64,000 nucleotides of DNA, from assembly GCF_014107495.1 (NCBI RefSeq), contig NZ_CP041969.1:992001-1056000 (forward strand). The letters are read 5' to 3'. Source of the stretch: Cohnella cholangitidis. Lineage in GTDB: Bacteria; Bacillota; Bacilli; Paenibacillales; Paenibacillaceae. The notes under the pieces are model-generated. The model worked only from the letters and a program-made list of their open reading frames with translations, did no database searches and was not told the DNA's origin. This document shows positions 6,919-16,261 of this stretch, piece after piece (position 1 is the stretch's first letter; each line of letters opens with the position of its first letter). A program made the translations under genes and the position numbers.

Positions 6919-9336
6919 TTATAGCCGGATTCGAATTTCGAAGGAATGCTTGATCGTTGCGTTAACTTGCAGCAGCTTGTTCTCTTCGTCGTAAATCCAC
7001 GTATCCACTTCCACGCCGCCGGACGAGATTAATTCAACCGGTTTGGCCGTTATAGGTCCTATAATCAAGATCGCGGTTTGCGTTTCGTCCAAACCGTCGT
7101 GCAAGTAATCGCATGCGATGCGGATTCCGTCCTCTTGCGATTCCCGCGAACTCCACTCCCTCAGGCGATATTTGCCGTGCTCGAAGGCGTAAGTGCGGCC
7201 ATCGTCCTCGTACTGGGCGAACGGGCTTACGTCCGTCGTGCCCGCTCCGACGTAGAATCGGATCCGAGCCGGTTGTTCCGATCCCTCTCCGGTCGATTGA
7301 CGCAGCGCTTGTTCCGGGATAACCGCTCCCGCTTTGACGTACAGCGGCATCGTATCCAGCGGAGCGGCGGCCAGCACCGATCGTCCGCCCTCGAATCTCT
7401 CTCCCGTCCGATAGTCGTACCAAATGCCCTCCGGCAAGTAAACCGATCTCGACTGAACGCCCGGCCGGTAGATCGGAGCGACCAGGATACCGGAGCCGAA
7501 TAAGAACTGATCGCAAATGTTGTAGGCGTCGCGATCGTCCGGGTATTCCATGATCATGGAACGCAAGATCGGCAAGCCGGTCTTGTGGGCTTCATAGAAG
7601 AGAGAATACAAGTAAGGCATGAGCCGATATCTCAGTCCGATATACTCCCTGCAGATTTCTTCGACTTGATCCCCGAACGTCCAAGGCTCCTGACGGCGGG
7701 AGTCGATCATCGTATGGTTGCGGAAGAACGGGAAGAAAGCGCCCATCTGCGTCCATCGGGCAACCAACTCGCCGGATGAGTGATGCGAGAAACCGCCGAC
7801 ATCGGGCCCCGCGAAGGCGATTCCCGACATGCCTAAGTTCAAGACCATCGGAATGCTCAAGGCCATATGTTCCCAGAAGCTGCGGTTGTCGCCCGTCCAT
7901 ACCGTCGCGTATCGTTGGATGCCCGCGTACCCCGCGCGCGTTAGCACGAACGGACGCTCGCCGGACAATCCCCGCTTCATGCCCTCGAACGTTGCCTTGG
8001 ACATTAAAAATCCGTACAGATTGTGCCATTCCTCGTGCGTTTTCGGATTGCCGTTGTTGCCGTGAACGACGTCGAGATCCATCGTTTTCGATTCGTTGAA
8101 CACGGAAGGCTCGTTCATATCGTTCCAAATCCCGTTAATGCCTTGCTTAATATAGAATCGGTGTTGGTCTCCCCACCACTCCGCCGCGGCATCGTCCGTA
8201 AAATCCGGGAACGCGCTAAGTCCCGGCCATACTTTCCCGATGAAAATATCCCCTTCCAGCTTGCGGCAGAAATACCCGTTCTTGACGCCCTCCGCGTAGA
8301 CCGGATATTTAGGATCTTGCTTCACGCCCGGATCCACGATCGGCACGAGCTCGAATCCGAGCTCCTTAAGCTCCGCCATCATCTCCATAGGTTTGGGAAA
8401 CCGCTTGGAATCCCAAGTGAACACTCGATATTCGTCCATATAATGAATGTCGAGATACAGAACATCGCATGGAATTCCTTTTTTTCGGAAAGTCCGGGCA
8501 ATGTCCAGCACTTCTTCTTGATTCATATAGCTGTATCTGGACTGTTGGTATCCGATCGCCCACATCGGAGGCATGTACGTTTTGCCGGTTACATCGGTAA
8601 GCCGTTTCACGACGTCTTTAATGCTCGGTCCGCCCAAAAAATACAAGTCCAGCTCGCCGCTGTTAATGCTGACGGTATAACGGTCCTCGTGCGTCCGCAT
8701 GTCGAAGACTGTTCTGCCGGGGTTATCGAGCAATAAGCCGTAGGCAGGTTTTCCGTGCTCATAGTGGATCATGAATGGTATCGATTGGTATAGGGCATCC
8801 GTATCTTGCACGTGCGGCTCGTAAACGTCGCTATTCCACATTTCATAGCGTTCGCCGTTCTTATCGAGGAAGCCCGTTTTCTCCCCGAGTCCGTAGATGC
8901 GCGACTCGTTCGTCTTAGCGGCCGCGAATCGGATCTTCGTCTTCTCGTCCCATGCAATTTCTTTCTCTTCTAGCAGCAACCGGCCTTCCGTATCGAATAA
9001 GCGCAAGGAGAATTTTTCCGGGTTGACCACCGCGTGCAATGCCGGAGAGGAGATGACGACGTGGCCTTCCTTCTCTTCGACATCCGCAATCGTCGATTTC
9101 GCCGCATCGTCCACGATGGCGGGAGTCGAACGCAAGTCGGGCGTTTCTCCGAAAAACAGTTTCATTCTAAGCGTCTGATCGTTAATAAACATAAAAGCCG
9201 CATTCGCGTATTCTCCGCGCAAAATGACGGTTCCCTCGACGGTTTCCGTCTTATGGATTCGACCGATCGAGGCCGACAAAGTCGTTTCCCTTTTGTCGTT
9301 CGGTTTATCCGGCAATATCGCTTCGCTTGTTAGCAT
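6919..9336 (-). CDS. GH31 family alpha-glucosidase
   Basis: 805 residues without a signal peptide, hence cytoplasmic. It has an N-terminal beta-sandwich, a TIM barrel starting near residue 255 (PPMWAIGYQQSRYSYMNQEE), the GH31 nucleophile motif GIWNDMNEPSVF with Asp406, and the acid/base motif WTGDNRSFWEH with Asp483. The WNDMNEP form is typical of alpha-glucosidases; alpha-xylosidases usually read differently here. The start at 9336 follows GGAGGAG. It sits between the binding-protein gene and the surface hydrolase gene, so it probably hydrolyses the imported alpha-linked oligosaccharides. Confidence 0.9.
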   Translation of the reverse strand: MLTSEAILPDKPNDKRETTLSASIGRIHKTETVEGTVILRGEYANAAFMFINDQTLRMKLFFGETPDLRSTPAIVDDAAKSTIADVEEKEGHVVISSPALHAVVNPEKFSLRLFDTEGRLLLEEKEIAWDEKTKIRFAAAKTNESRIYGLGEKTGFLDKNGERYEMWNSDVYEPHVQDTDALYQSIPFMIHYEHGKPAYGLLLDNPGRTVFDMRTHEDRYTVSINSGELDLYFLGGPSIKDVVKRLTDVTGKTYMPPMWAIGYQQSRYSYMNQEEVLDIARTFRKKGIPCDVLYLDIHYMDEYRVFTWDSKRFPKPMEMMAELKELGFELVPIVDPGVKQDPKYPVYAEGVKNGYFCRKLEGDIFIGKVWPGLSAFPDFTDDAAAEWWGDQHRFYIKQGINGIWNDMNEPSVFNESKTMDLDVVHGNNGNPKTHEEWHNLYGFLMSKATFEGMKRGLSGERPFVLTRAGYAGIQRYATVWTGDNRSFWEHMALSIPMVLNLGMSGIAFAGPDVGGFSHHSSGELVARWTQMGAFFPFFRNHTMIDSRRQEPWTFGDQVEEICREYIGLRYRLMPYLYSLFYEAHKTGLPILRSMIMEYPDDRDAYNICDQFLFGSGILVAPIYRPGVQSRSVYLPEGIWYDYRTGERFEGGRSVLAAAPLDTMPLYVKAGAVIPEQALRQSTGEGSEQPARIRFYVGAGTTDVSPFAQYEDDGRTYAFEHGKYRLREWSSRESQEDGIRIACDYLHDGLDETQTAILIIGPITAKPVELISSGGVEVDTWIYDEENKLLQVNATIKHSFEIRIRL

Positions 9337-9363
9337 GTCGTTGGTTGCTCCTCCGATAGATTA

Positions 9364-9407
9364 GAGGGTTGCCCCTTGCAAACTTTCGTTCGCCCCGGGC
9401 AACCCTC
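9364..9407 (-). terminator. intercistronic hairpin, possible leaky terminator
   Basis: GAGGGTTGCCC and GGGCAACCCTC form a perfect 11-bp stem in the 78 bp between the binding-protein and GH31 genes. No long T run follows on the minus strand, so it may stabilise the binding-protein message or reduce read-through rather than fully stop transcription. Confidence 0.55.
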
Positions 9408-9414
9408 TTTCCAA

Positions 9415-10875
9415 CTATTCTACTTTGATTTGATCGTAGAATTTCTCTTGTACGGTTTTCGCCGCCGCGTCGAGCTGCGCTTTAAGGTCTACGCCTTTTT
9501 TGGAGAATACTTCTTGAATGACGTTCGTCATCGCCGCGTAGTATTCTTGCGTATTAAATTGCGCTTCCGGTTTGCCGTCCAGCAATCCCATCAACTCGTT
9601 GCTGTACTGGTACACGTTGTCGTATTTATCGTATACGGCTTTCATTTTCTGGCCGTACTCGGAGTCTTGGCTGAAGTATTGGATAACCGGCGGTACGAAA
9701 TACTTGTTCTCGTCTTTACGCGCCTTGATGTTGACTTCGATCGACTCGAGGCCTTTGTCCGTGAAATAATCGAACACCGCGTATTGGAACGCCATTTGCT
9801 GCTCTTCTTTCGTTGCGTTCGGGTTAATGACGAGGAAGTCTCCGCCAAGCACGCCCGTATGCTTGCCGCCCGCCGTCGCTGCCGGCATCGGATAGACGAC
9901 CAGATCTTCCGGCTTGAAGCCGCCTTGGTTCAACCCTTGGTCGATCGGACCGTCCGGACCCGCGATAACCATAGCCGTTCTTCCTTGGGCGAACGCGCCG
10001 ACCGCGTCTCCCCATCCCAATGCCCAGTCGGCCGGGATGACGTTGGCTTCTTTCAGCTTGCTGTAGAACTCAAGAGCTTTAAGTCCCGCGTCGGAGTTGA
10101 ATGCCGCCACGACTTTTCCGCCTTCGACCTTCTGGATTTCGCCGCCCGCTTCGAACAGGAAGTTCGTCCAGTTCCAGCCGGCTTCGTTGCCTTTACCCAT
10201 CGGAGCGATACCGGAAATTCCTTTGCCCGGATCGGCAACCGCTTTGGCGGTATTAAGCACGTCATCCCATGTCCAGTCTAGCGGCGGTACCGCAACGCCT
10301 TTGTCTTTAAGCATTTTAGTGTTCACTACGGTACCGACTACGTAACCTTGTTGCGGAATGCCGTAGATTTTGCCGCCGATGTTGAATTGGTCTAAGAGGA
10401 TCGGATTCAATTGATCTTTCTTGTCGTAAGCGTTGAACAGCTCGGTAATATCGGCTGCCCAGCCCTTCTCGGCAAGGAACTTGCCTTCCGTTGCGTAAGT
10501 GTTGAATAACGTCGGAGCTTCGTTAGCTCCCATCTTGATTCCGATTTCGTTCGGATTGTACTGCCAGTCGCTCTTCACGATTTCGACGTTAGGGTATACT
10601 TCGTTGAAACGCTTGATTCTGTCGTCTTCCAAAGCCCGTTTCTCGACTTGGTCCGGAGTCGGGTAGTAGATGCTGATCGTCGCTTTGATCTGCGTCGGAT
10701 CTGCCGCCGGAGCTTCGGAGCCCTCGGATGCCGGAGCCGAAGAATTATCGGCAGGGGCGCTTGCCGAATTCGATGCAGAAGGCGAAGCGTTGTTGTTTTT
10801 GTCGCCGCCCCCGCATGCAGCCAGTACTAAGCTGAATACGATAAGACAAGCGATAACCGTTGAAATCTTACGCAT
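9415..10875 (-). CDS. carbohydrate ABC transporter substrate-binding lipoprotein
   Basis: About 486 residues. The signal peptide MRKISTVIACLIVFSLVLAACGG ends in lipobox LAAC and is followed by an Asn/Ser/Ala-rich linker. The ATG at 10875 is chosen because AAAAGGGGA lies 8-9 bases upstream; the longer frame to 10938 adds a non-signal leader. Motifs such as APTLFNTYATEGKFLAEKGW and DWTWDDVLNTAKAVADP are typical of sugar-binding family 1 proteins. The two permease genes lie directly upstream on the same strand and the GH31 gene downstream, so this is the binding subunit of that system. Confidence 0.88.
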   Translation of the reverse strand: MRKISTVIACLIVFSLVLAACGGGDKNNNASPSASNSASAPADNSSAPASEGSEAPAADPTQIKATISIYYPTPDQVEKRALEDDRIKRFNEVYPNVEIVKSDWQYNPNEIGIKMGANEAPTLFNTYATEGKFLAEKGWAADITELFNAYDKKDQLNPILLDQFNIGGKIYGIPQQGYVVGTVVNTKMLKDKGVAVPPLDWTWDDVLNTAKAVADPGKGISGIAPMGKGNEAGWNWTNFLFEAGGEIQKVEGGKVVAAFNSDAGLKALEFYSKLKEANVIPADWALGWGDAVGAFAQGRTAMVIAGPDGPIDQGLNQGGFKPEDLVVYPMPAATAGGKHTGVLGGDFLVINPNATKEEQQMAFQYAVFDYFTDKGLESIEVNIKARKDENKYFVPPVIQYFSQDSEYGQKMKAVYDKYDNVYQYSNELMGLLDGKPEAQFNTQEYYAAMTNVIQEVFSKKGVDLKAQLDAAAKTVQEKFYDQIKVE

Positions 10876-11002
10876 TGTTTGTAATCCCCTTTTCGGTTTG
10901 ATTGTTTTGCTTACACGCTCATCATAATGGAGGCGCATTCAACCTGACGATGTGTATTCCTATTTCGATCGTGTGCAGATTTACGCATGCTGATCGAGGA
11001 CG

Positions 11003-11875
11003 CTATCCTTTAACTCCACCCAAATGAAGCCCTCTAACGATGTATTTCTGGAAGAATAAGAATACGAGAACCGGCGGGAAAGTGATCATCGAGAGGATCG
11101 CGAATTTCAAATTCAAGTCTAGTCTTCTTACGTTCACGACGTACTTGTAGATGGCGGTCGCAAGCGGATAACGTTCATCGCTGGAAAGAATGAGCGACGG
11201 CCAATACCAGTCGTTCCATGCCGTCGAGAAGACGAATATCGCAAGCGTCGCGAAGATCGGAACCGACAACGGAAAAGCGATCTGGAAAAAGAGTCTAGGT
11301 TCGGAGGCTCCGTCAATCCTCCCGGATTCGAACATTTCGTTGTTGATGCCGTCGAAGAACGACTTCAGCAACAACAAGTAGAAAGCGTTCGCGCCGGCAG
11401 GGAGCCATAATGCCCAGAACGTGTTCATGAGTCCGAGATCGCGCAGGTTAACGAAGTTCGGAATGATGTACGTCGTCGGCGGGATGAATAAGGTCAACAA
11501 GAAGAAGTACTGGATGACCTTCTTGTACGGCACGTCCATCTTGGACAAGCTGAATGCCGCGAATCCGACGACGAGAATCGTCATCGCCATGTTGCCGGCG
11601 AAAATGTAAAGCGTATTGCGGATAAAAATCGGCAGCTTGATGTAGCCCCATGCTTTGCTATAATTCTCGAAATGCCATTCCGTAGGCAGGAAAGTCGGCG
11701 GGAAGGAATTGACTTCCGTATTGAGCTTGACCCCGTTGAAGAAGATGACGGCCATCGGGTATAGCATCGAACATACCATGACGAGTACGACTGCGATCAT
11801 TAAGAAATATAAAATCTTGTTTCCCGGCTTCTTCAGATCGTAACTCGATAGAATTCCTCTGTCTGCTGTCTTCAA
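11003..11875 (-). CDS. carbohydrate ABC transporter permease, MalG family
   Basis: 290 residues with six predicted membrane segments and the EAA-type loop EMFESGRIDGASEPRLFFQIAFPLS. The C-terminus VRGLHLGGVKG is typical of MalG-type subunits. The start is a TTG at 11875, preceded at 8 bases by GGGGGAGG, which lies in the end of the upstream permease gene; the genes are 3 bp apart and probably translationally coupled. It pairs with the permease at 11879-12799. Confidence 0.88.
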   Translation of the reverse strand: MKTADRGILSSYDLKKPGNKILYFLMIAVVLVMVCSMLYPMAVIFFNGVKLNTEVNSFPPTFLPTEWHFENYSKAWGYIKLPIFIRNTLYIFAGNMAMTILVVGFAAFSLSKMDVPYKKVIQYFFLLTLFIPPTTYIIPNFVNLRDLGLMNTFWALWLPAGANAFYLLLLKSFFDGINNEMFESGRIDGASEPRLFFQIAFPLSVPIFATLAIFVFSTAWNDWYWPSLILSSDERYPLATAIYKYVVNVRRLDLNLKFAILSMITFPPVLVFLFFQKYIVRGLHLGGVKG

Positions 11876-11878
11876 AGC

Positions 11879-12799
11879 TTATGCCTCCCCCTTATTGGAC
11901 ATCCGGTACTGGATAATGGCCAATAATCCAAGCACTAGGAACATCAGTACGCCAAGCGCGGAAGCCGTTCCGTAGTCTTGCCGCGAGAAGGCATATCTCT
12001 GAACGAGCAAGGCATAAGTCAGCGTTGCGTTGTTAGGGCCTCCGTCCAAGACGGCATAGTGCGTTTGGAACCCTTGGGACGTCGCGATCAACTGCAGCAG
12101 GAACAGTAACACGATCTGATTCTTGATCGCGGGGAGCGTAATGTGGCGGATTCGCTTCCATATGCCGGCGCCGTCGATTTCCGCCGCTTCGTACCAATCC
12201 CGCGGGATGCTGAGCACGGCCGCCAAGTAGATCAACATGGCCGATCCGAACGTCTGCCATGTCTCCATGATGACGATGGAGATCATCGACCACGCCTTGT
12301 CCGTCAGGAACAGCACGGAATCGAAACCAAGCTTCGTGATGACCGCGTTGAACGGCCCGACCGGGTCGTACAGCCATCTCCATAAGCTGTACAAGACGAC
12401 GACCGGAACGACGTACGGCAAGTAAGCCGCGATTCTGGCGAAGCCTTGGAACCTTCTCATTTCCGAGATCGCGATGGCGAAGAGGATCGGCACCCAAAAA
12501 CCGATAATAACCCCGAGGCCCATGTAGTACAGCGTATTTTTGACCGAGATGGTCACTTCCGGATCTTTGAATAATTTCGCGTAATTATCCCAACCGACGA
12601 AAGAATCCCCTTTGACAAAGTCGATGTGGTAGAAGCTGAAGACGATCCCTTTGCCGATCGGCATCCATAAGAAAGTGAAGAAAACGGCTACCGCGGGGAG
12701 CAAAAACAAATAGCCCCAGAAGTGCTTTCTCCACTTTGCGGGAGGTCTCTTGGTTTGGGATTCCAAGGGACGTATTGGAACAGCTGTTGTTTGATTCAT
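11879..12799 (-). CDS. carbohydrate ABC transporter permease, MalF family
   Basis: 306 residues, six membrane segments, EAA loop DWYEAAEIDGAGIWKRIRHITLP. It is the first transport gene of the module and starts 98 bp after the response-regulator gene. As usual for these systems no dedicated ATPase gene is present; a shared MsmX-type ATPase encoded elsewhere is the likely energiser (inference from the family). Confidence 0.88.
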   Translation of the reverse strand: MNQTTAVPIRPLESQTKRPPAKWRKHFWGYLFLLPAVAVFFTFLWMPIGKGIVFSFYHIDFVKGDSFVGWDNYAKLFKDPEVTISVKNTLYYMGLGVIIGFWVPILFAIAISEMRRFQGFARIAAYLPYVVPVVVLYSLWRWLYDPVGPFNAVITKLGFDSVLFLTDKAWSMISIVIMETWQTFGSAMLIYLAAVLSIPRDWYEAAEIDGAGIWKRIRHITLPAIKNQIVLLFLLQLIATSQGFQTHYAVLDGGPNNATLTYALLVQRYAFSRQDYGTASALGVLMFLVLGLLAIIQYRMSNKGEA

Positions 12800-12819
12800 T
12801 TGGTCTCCCTCATTCCTTA

Positions 12820-12849
12820 TTTTCTACTAATAAGTACTATTGTAGAAAA
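12820..12849. promoter_or_regulatory. inverted repeat upstream of the permease operon
   Basis: TTTTCTAC (12820-12827) and GTAGAAAA (12842-12849) form 8-bp arms, and the symmetry continues inward with one bulged base. On the minus strand the element contains TACAAT (12844-12839), a good -10 for the permease operon, with no good -35. This suggests an activator-dependent promoter, possibly driven by the adjacent AraC-type response regulator. It could also act as a weak terminator of the regulator gene. Confidence 0.45.
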
Positions 12850-12897
12850 AGGAGAGCGGAGTGAACATGTGCGTATCTATTGGGATCATAGGCGATC

Positions 12898-14229
12898 TTA
12901 CTTCTTCATTTCGCTTGGGCTCATTCCGAAGTATTTTTTGAAAATTTTGCTGAAATGCTCGGGCGATTCGTACCCCACTCTCTCCGATATTTCATAACGC
13001 CGCAAATCGGTATGTTGGATAAGCCGCTTGCTCTCTTCCATGCGCAGCTTAATGACGTACTCCCATAAATTAATGCCTTTGTTTTTCTTGAACAAGTAAC
13101 TGAGATAGTTCGGGCTAACGTGGTTCTTCTGGGCAACCTCGTTCAACGTAAGGCCTTTCTGCGCGTAATTGGCGTGAATATACTCATGCGCCCGTTCCAC
13201 GATCAGGTTGTTCTGCGCGGCGAGCTCCTCGTCGGTAGGATCCTCGGCCAGCCTCTCCCATTTGAAATCGCCATAGTAAAACACGTGGTGGTCCTTATGC
13301 TCCCGATTCCATACGATCGCCTTGTTGACCTGATCGTTCAGCTCGGACAGAAATTCCCGGCCTTTCAGAATCTGGCTAATCCCGACGACGCATTGAAATC
13401 CGAGAAACTTATGAACGTTGAAATGCAGACTGCGTCCGATCATCTCGAGCTGATTGATTTTATCGACGCTGGACTCCCCGTATCTCGCTTCGTCCCACTG
13501 AATGATCATGCTGACGTCTTGGTTCGAGGAATAGAACGAATAATGGTCCCATTCCTTGTCCAGCAGCTCGTTGACGATGTTCAGCACGGCGTATTGCAGC
13601 AACCTCGCATCCTTCTCTTCGATGATTGCTCCCTTCGCGCTCGAGTTAAAATCCAAACGGATTTTGATCATGGCGAAATAAGGCCCTCGAAGAGAGATTT
13701 GATTCTGTTGCTCCAGATCGACGGTATCCTGCGACGATCCCATGAGGCTCTCGGCGAGAATCCGGTTCAACAGTTCGGTTCTTTGCGGATGAGGCTGTTC
13801 CATGCGGAAATGCTCGCGCAGGTTCGAGAACAATTCCGCCTGATCCTGAACGGGACGATCCATGTGCAACAGGACGTGGCGAACGGAATTCAGCAGTTGC
13901 TCGCTGTTAATCGGCTTGATCAAATAATCCCGCGCGCCCAGCCTCATGGCAAGCTGAGCATATTGGAACGTTTCGTGAGCCGAGATGACGATGACCTGCA
14001 CCCACGGCTTAATGATTTTGGCTTGCTGCATTAACTCGATCCCGCTCATGGCGCCCATCTGAATATCCGTGACCAACAAATCTATCGTTTCCATCTTCAA
14101 ATAATCCAAGGCTTCGTATCCGTTGCTAGCGGTATAAATATTTTGAATGTTAAGCCCCGAGGATTGGAGAAGATTAGCTAGGCCGCGGCAAATAAGCGGT
14201 TCGTCATCCACGATTAAGATGTTGTACAT
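12898..14229 (-). CDS. YesN-type response regulator with AraC DNA-binding domain
   Basis: 443 residues. The N-terminal receiver domain has acidic pocket DDE (residues 8-10) and phosphoacceptor Asp55 in LLVTDIQMGAMSG; a middle region of about 200 residues without a clear domain follows; the C-terminal AraC/XylS helix-turn-helix includes LTLNEVAQKNHVSPNYLSYLF and YESPEHFSKIFKKYFGMSP. It starts 35 bp after the histidine kinase gene and its target is probably the transporter and hydrolase operon just downstream. Confidence 0.9.
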   Translation of the reverse strand: MYNILIVDDEPLICRGLANLLQSSGLNIQNIYTASNGYEALDYLKMETIDLLVTDIQMGAMSGIELMQQAKIIKPWVQVIVISAHETFQYAQLAMRLGARDYLIKPINSEQLLNSVRHVLLHMDRPVQDQAELFSNLREHFRMEQPHPQRTELLNRILAESLMGSSQDTVDLEQQNQISLRGPYFAMIKIRLDFNSSAKGAIIEEKDARLLQYAVLNIVNELLDKEWDHYSFYSSNQDVSMIIQWDEARYGESSVDKINQLEMIGRSLHFNVHKFLGFQCVVGISQILKGREFLSELNDQVNKAIVWNREHKDHHVFYYGDFKWERLAEDPTDEELAAQNNLIVERAHEYIHANYAQKGLTLNEVAQKNHVSPNYLSYLFKKNKGINLWEYVIKLRMEESKRLIQHTDLRRYEISERVGYESPEHFSKIFKKYFGMSPSEMKK

Positions 14230-14264
14230 TACGATGTTCCTCCCGTTTCACGACGTTATTCGTT

Positions 14265-16073
14265 CTAGTTGACGCTAGTCCGCTTAGGGATAATGACGGT
14301 CACCGTGGTGCCTTCCGGTTCGCGAGCCCCGTAATGCAAGCCGTATCCGTTGCCGAAATGCAGCTGGATCCGCTTGTTGACGTTCTTGATTCCGTAACCT
14401 GTCGTCGCCTCCGAATGCTCGCTGACGAGAAGCCGGTTAATGGCTTCGTAATCGGTTTCTTTATAGCCGTTATCCTCGACGGTAATGACGACATTCTCCT
14501 TTTCGGAACGGGCGGAAACGATGATTTCGCCGTCTTCGCCCATATGGATAACTCCGTGGATGATCGCGTTCTCTATCAACGGCTGCAGCGTAATTTTGGG
14601 AATTAAATAGGGACCGACGTCATCGTCGATATTCCAGCGGATGCCGAACCCGTATTCATAACGTTTTTGTTGAAGACTCGTGTAGGCCATGGCGTGCTCC
14701 AGCTCTTCCTCGATCGTGATCAGTTCCCTTCCCCGGCTCAGGCTGATCCGCATGAGCTTCGACAGCTCTTTGATCATCTCGGCGGAGCCCATATTCCCTT
14801 CCAAGGAGCTTTTCCAATAGATGCTTTCCAGCGTGTTGTACAGCAAATGAGGATTGATTTGCTGGTAGAGCAGCTGCAATTGGGACTCCTTCTGCTTGAT
14901 CTCCATCGCGTATTGCTCGTGAATCATGTCATTGATCCGATTCGCCATGTTGTGCACGGAATAGATCAGAACGCCGACCTCGTCGTTCCGGCCTTTCGTC
15001 GGAATTATCGATAACGGCTTGCCGGGCTCGTGAGATCGGGCGAACATCGCCAGCTTGCGCAAAGGGTTCATAAGCGATCGCCAGAAATACATCATCACGA
15101 CGATGGCGAACAACGAATAGACGATCGAGATCGTCTGAATGACCTGCTTCAGGGCGCTCTGCTGCTGGAGAAGCGATTGGGTAGGAATCGTATAGACGAG
15201 CTTTTGTTTCAAGGAATACTTCGTATGGATGACGTAAATGTAATCGTCGGAAACCGAGCTGAACGTTTCGTCCATCGAATCGTTCGTGTTCAGTCCGTGC
15301 GGCAGCTTCAACACTTTGCCGATATCGTCTGTCGTCGTTGCAAGCACCCTATCGGACCAATCGGTCAAATACATCTGCCCGCCTTCCGGCAAGGAAACCG
15401 TGTTTAACGACTCTTTGATCTTCATGTCCATCTTCGTGGCTACGAGAACGCCTACGAAGCTTCTTCCGTTCGTAATGCTATTAACCTTGCGTAGATAAGC
15501 GAGCGTCTGCTGATCCCCTTTAGGACCGAAATTGTCGATCAGTCTCAGAACGCCTTTTCCTTTGGCTTCAAGAGCCGCTTCGATCCACGGGGTCTTCGTC
15601 TCGTCCGAGTAGAAGAACACGGATGAGCCGTTATTCCGGCGGTTAATGTCCGGGATCGAAGGCGCGAACGGGTAGCTGTTATCGGGGTCGTATACGAACA
15701 AGAAATAATAGATGGCCTCGCCGCCGAATAAACCGACGGAATGGTTTCCTAGCAAGGTGTTCACATCCCGGTACTTCACGACGCGATCGAACTGCCCGTC
15801 CTTGTCGTTGCTGATCATGCTCTGCGTAGTCGGGTTCTGGATAATCGTCGTCATGATCCGGCTGATCGTGTCGATGTCCCTATTGATCAGGTAATGGTTT
15901 TGCTTGTTCAATTCCTCGTAGGCGCTCGTCACTTGCTCCTTCAAAATTTGCTCCGCTTTCGTATTGGCATACCAGTTTAACAATATGACCGGGCTAACCA
16001 GTATGAGAAACAACAGGATCAATTGTTGTCTTACGTTCAATCTCGTCAAAGGATTTTTCCAGCTTGCTCTCAT
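14265..16073 (-). CDS. YesM-type sensor histidine kinase
   Basis: 602 residues. Two membrane segments (about 16-36 and 312-332) enclose an extracellular sensor domain; a HAMP-like linker precedes the His-kinase domain with the acceptor His409 in QQINPHLLYNTLESIYW and an ATPase domain with LQPLIENAIIHG and the Gly-rich TTGYGIKNVNKRI. The family autophosphorylates and passes phosphate to the neighbouring AraC-type regulator. The sensor may detect the sugar directly or through the binding protein. Confidence 0.9.
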   Translation of the reverse strand: MRASWKNPLTRLNVRQQLILLFLILVSPVILLNWYANTKAEQILKEQVTSAYEELNKQNHYLINRDIDTISRIMTTIIQNPTTQSMISNDKDGQFDRVVKYRDVNTLLGNHSVGLFGGEAIYYFLFVYDPDNSYPFAPSIPDINRRNNGSSVFFYSDETKTPWIEAALEAKGKGVLRLIDNFGPKGDQQTLAYLRKVNSITNGRSFVGVLVATKMDMKIKESLNTVSLPEGGQMYLTDWSDRVLATTTDDIGKVLKLPHGLNTNDSMDETFSSVSDDYIYVIHTKYSLKQKLVYTIPTQSLLQQQSALKQVIQTISIVYSLFAIVVMMYFWRSLMNPLRKLAMFARSHEPGKPLSIIPTKGRNDEVGVLIYSVHNMANRINDMIHEQYAMEIKQKESQLQLLYQQINPHLLYNTLESIYWKSSLEGNMGSAEMIKELSKLMRISLSRGRELITIEEELEHAMAYTSLQQKRYEYGFGIRWNIDDDVGPYLIPKITLQPLIENAIIHGVIHMGEDGEIIVSARSEKENVVITVEDNGYKETDYEAINRLLVSEHSEATTGYGIKNVNKRIQLHFGNGYGLHYGAREPEGTTVTVIIPKRTSVN

Positions 16074-16261
16074 GGCTCCCCCACCCCAACGAATTGTTGC
16101 AATCTTATTATGTACTCTATCCGGAATATTGGGCAGAAGTTTGACGCAACGTCGTACAAGCGCGCCTAGTTTACGTAGAATAACACATTATCAGTTTGCC
16201 GTAAGCCTTTACAATGAAAGAGAAGCTGTATCCAGCTATAACCACTTAGGGAGGCGTCTTC

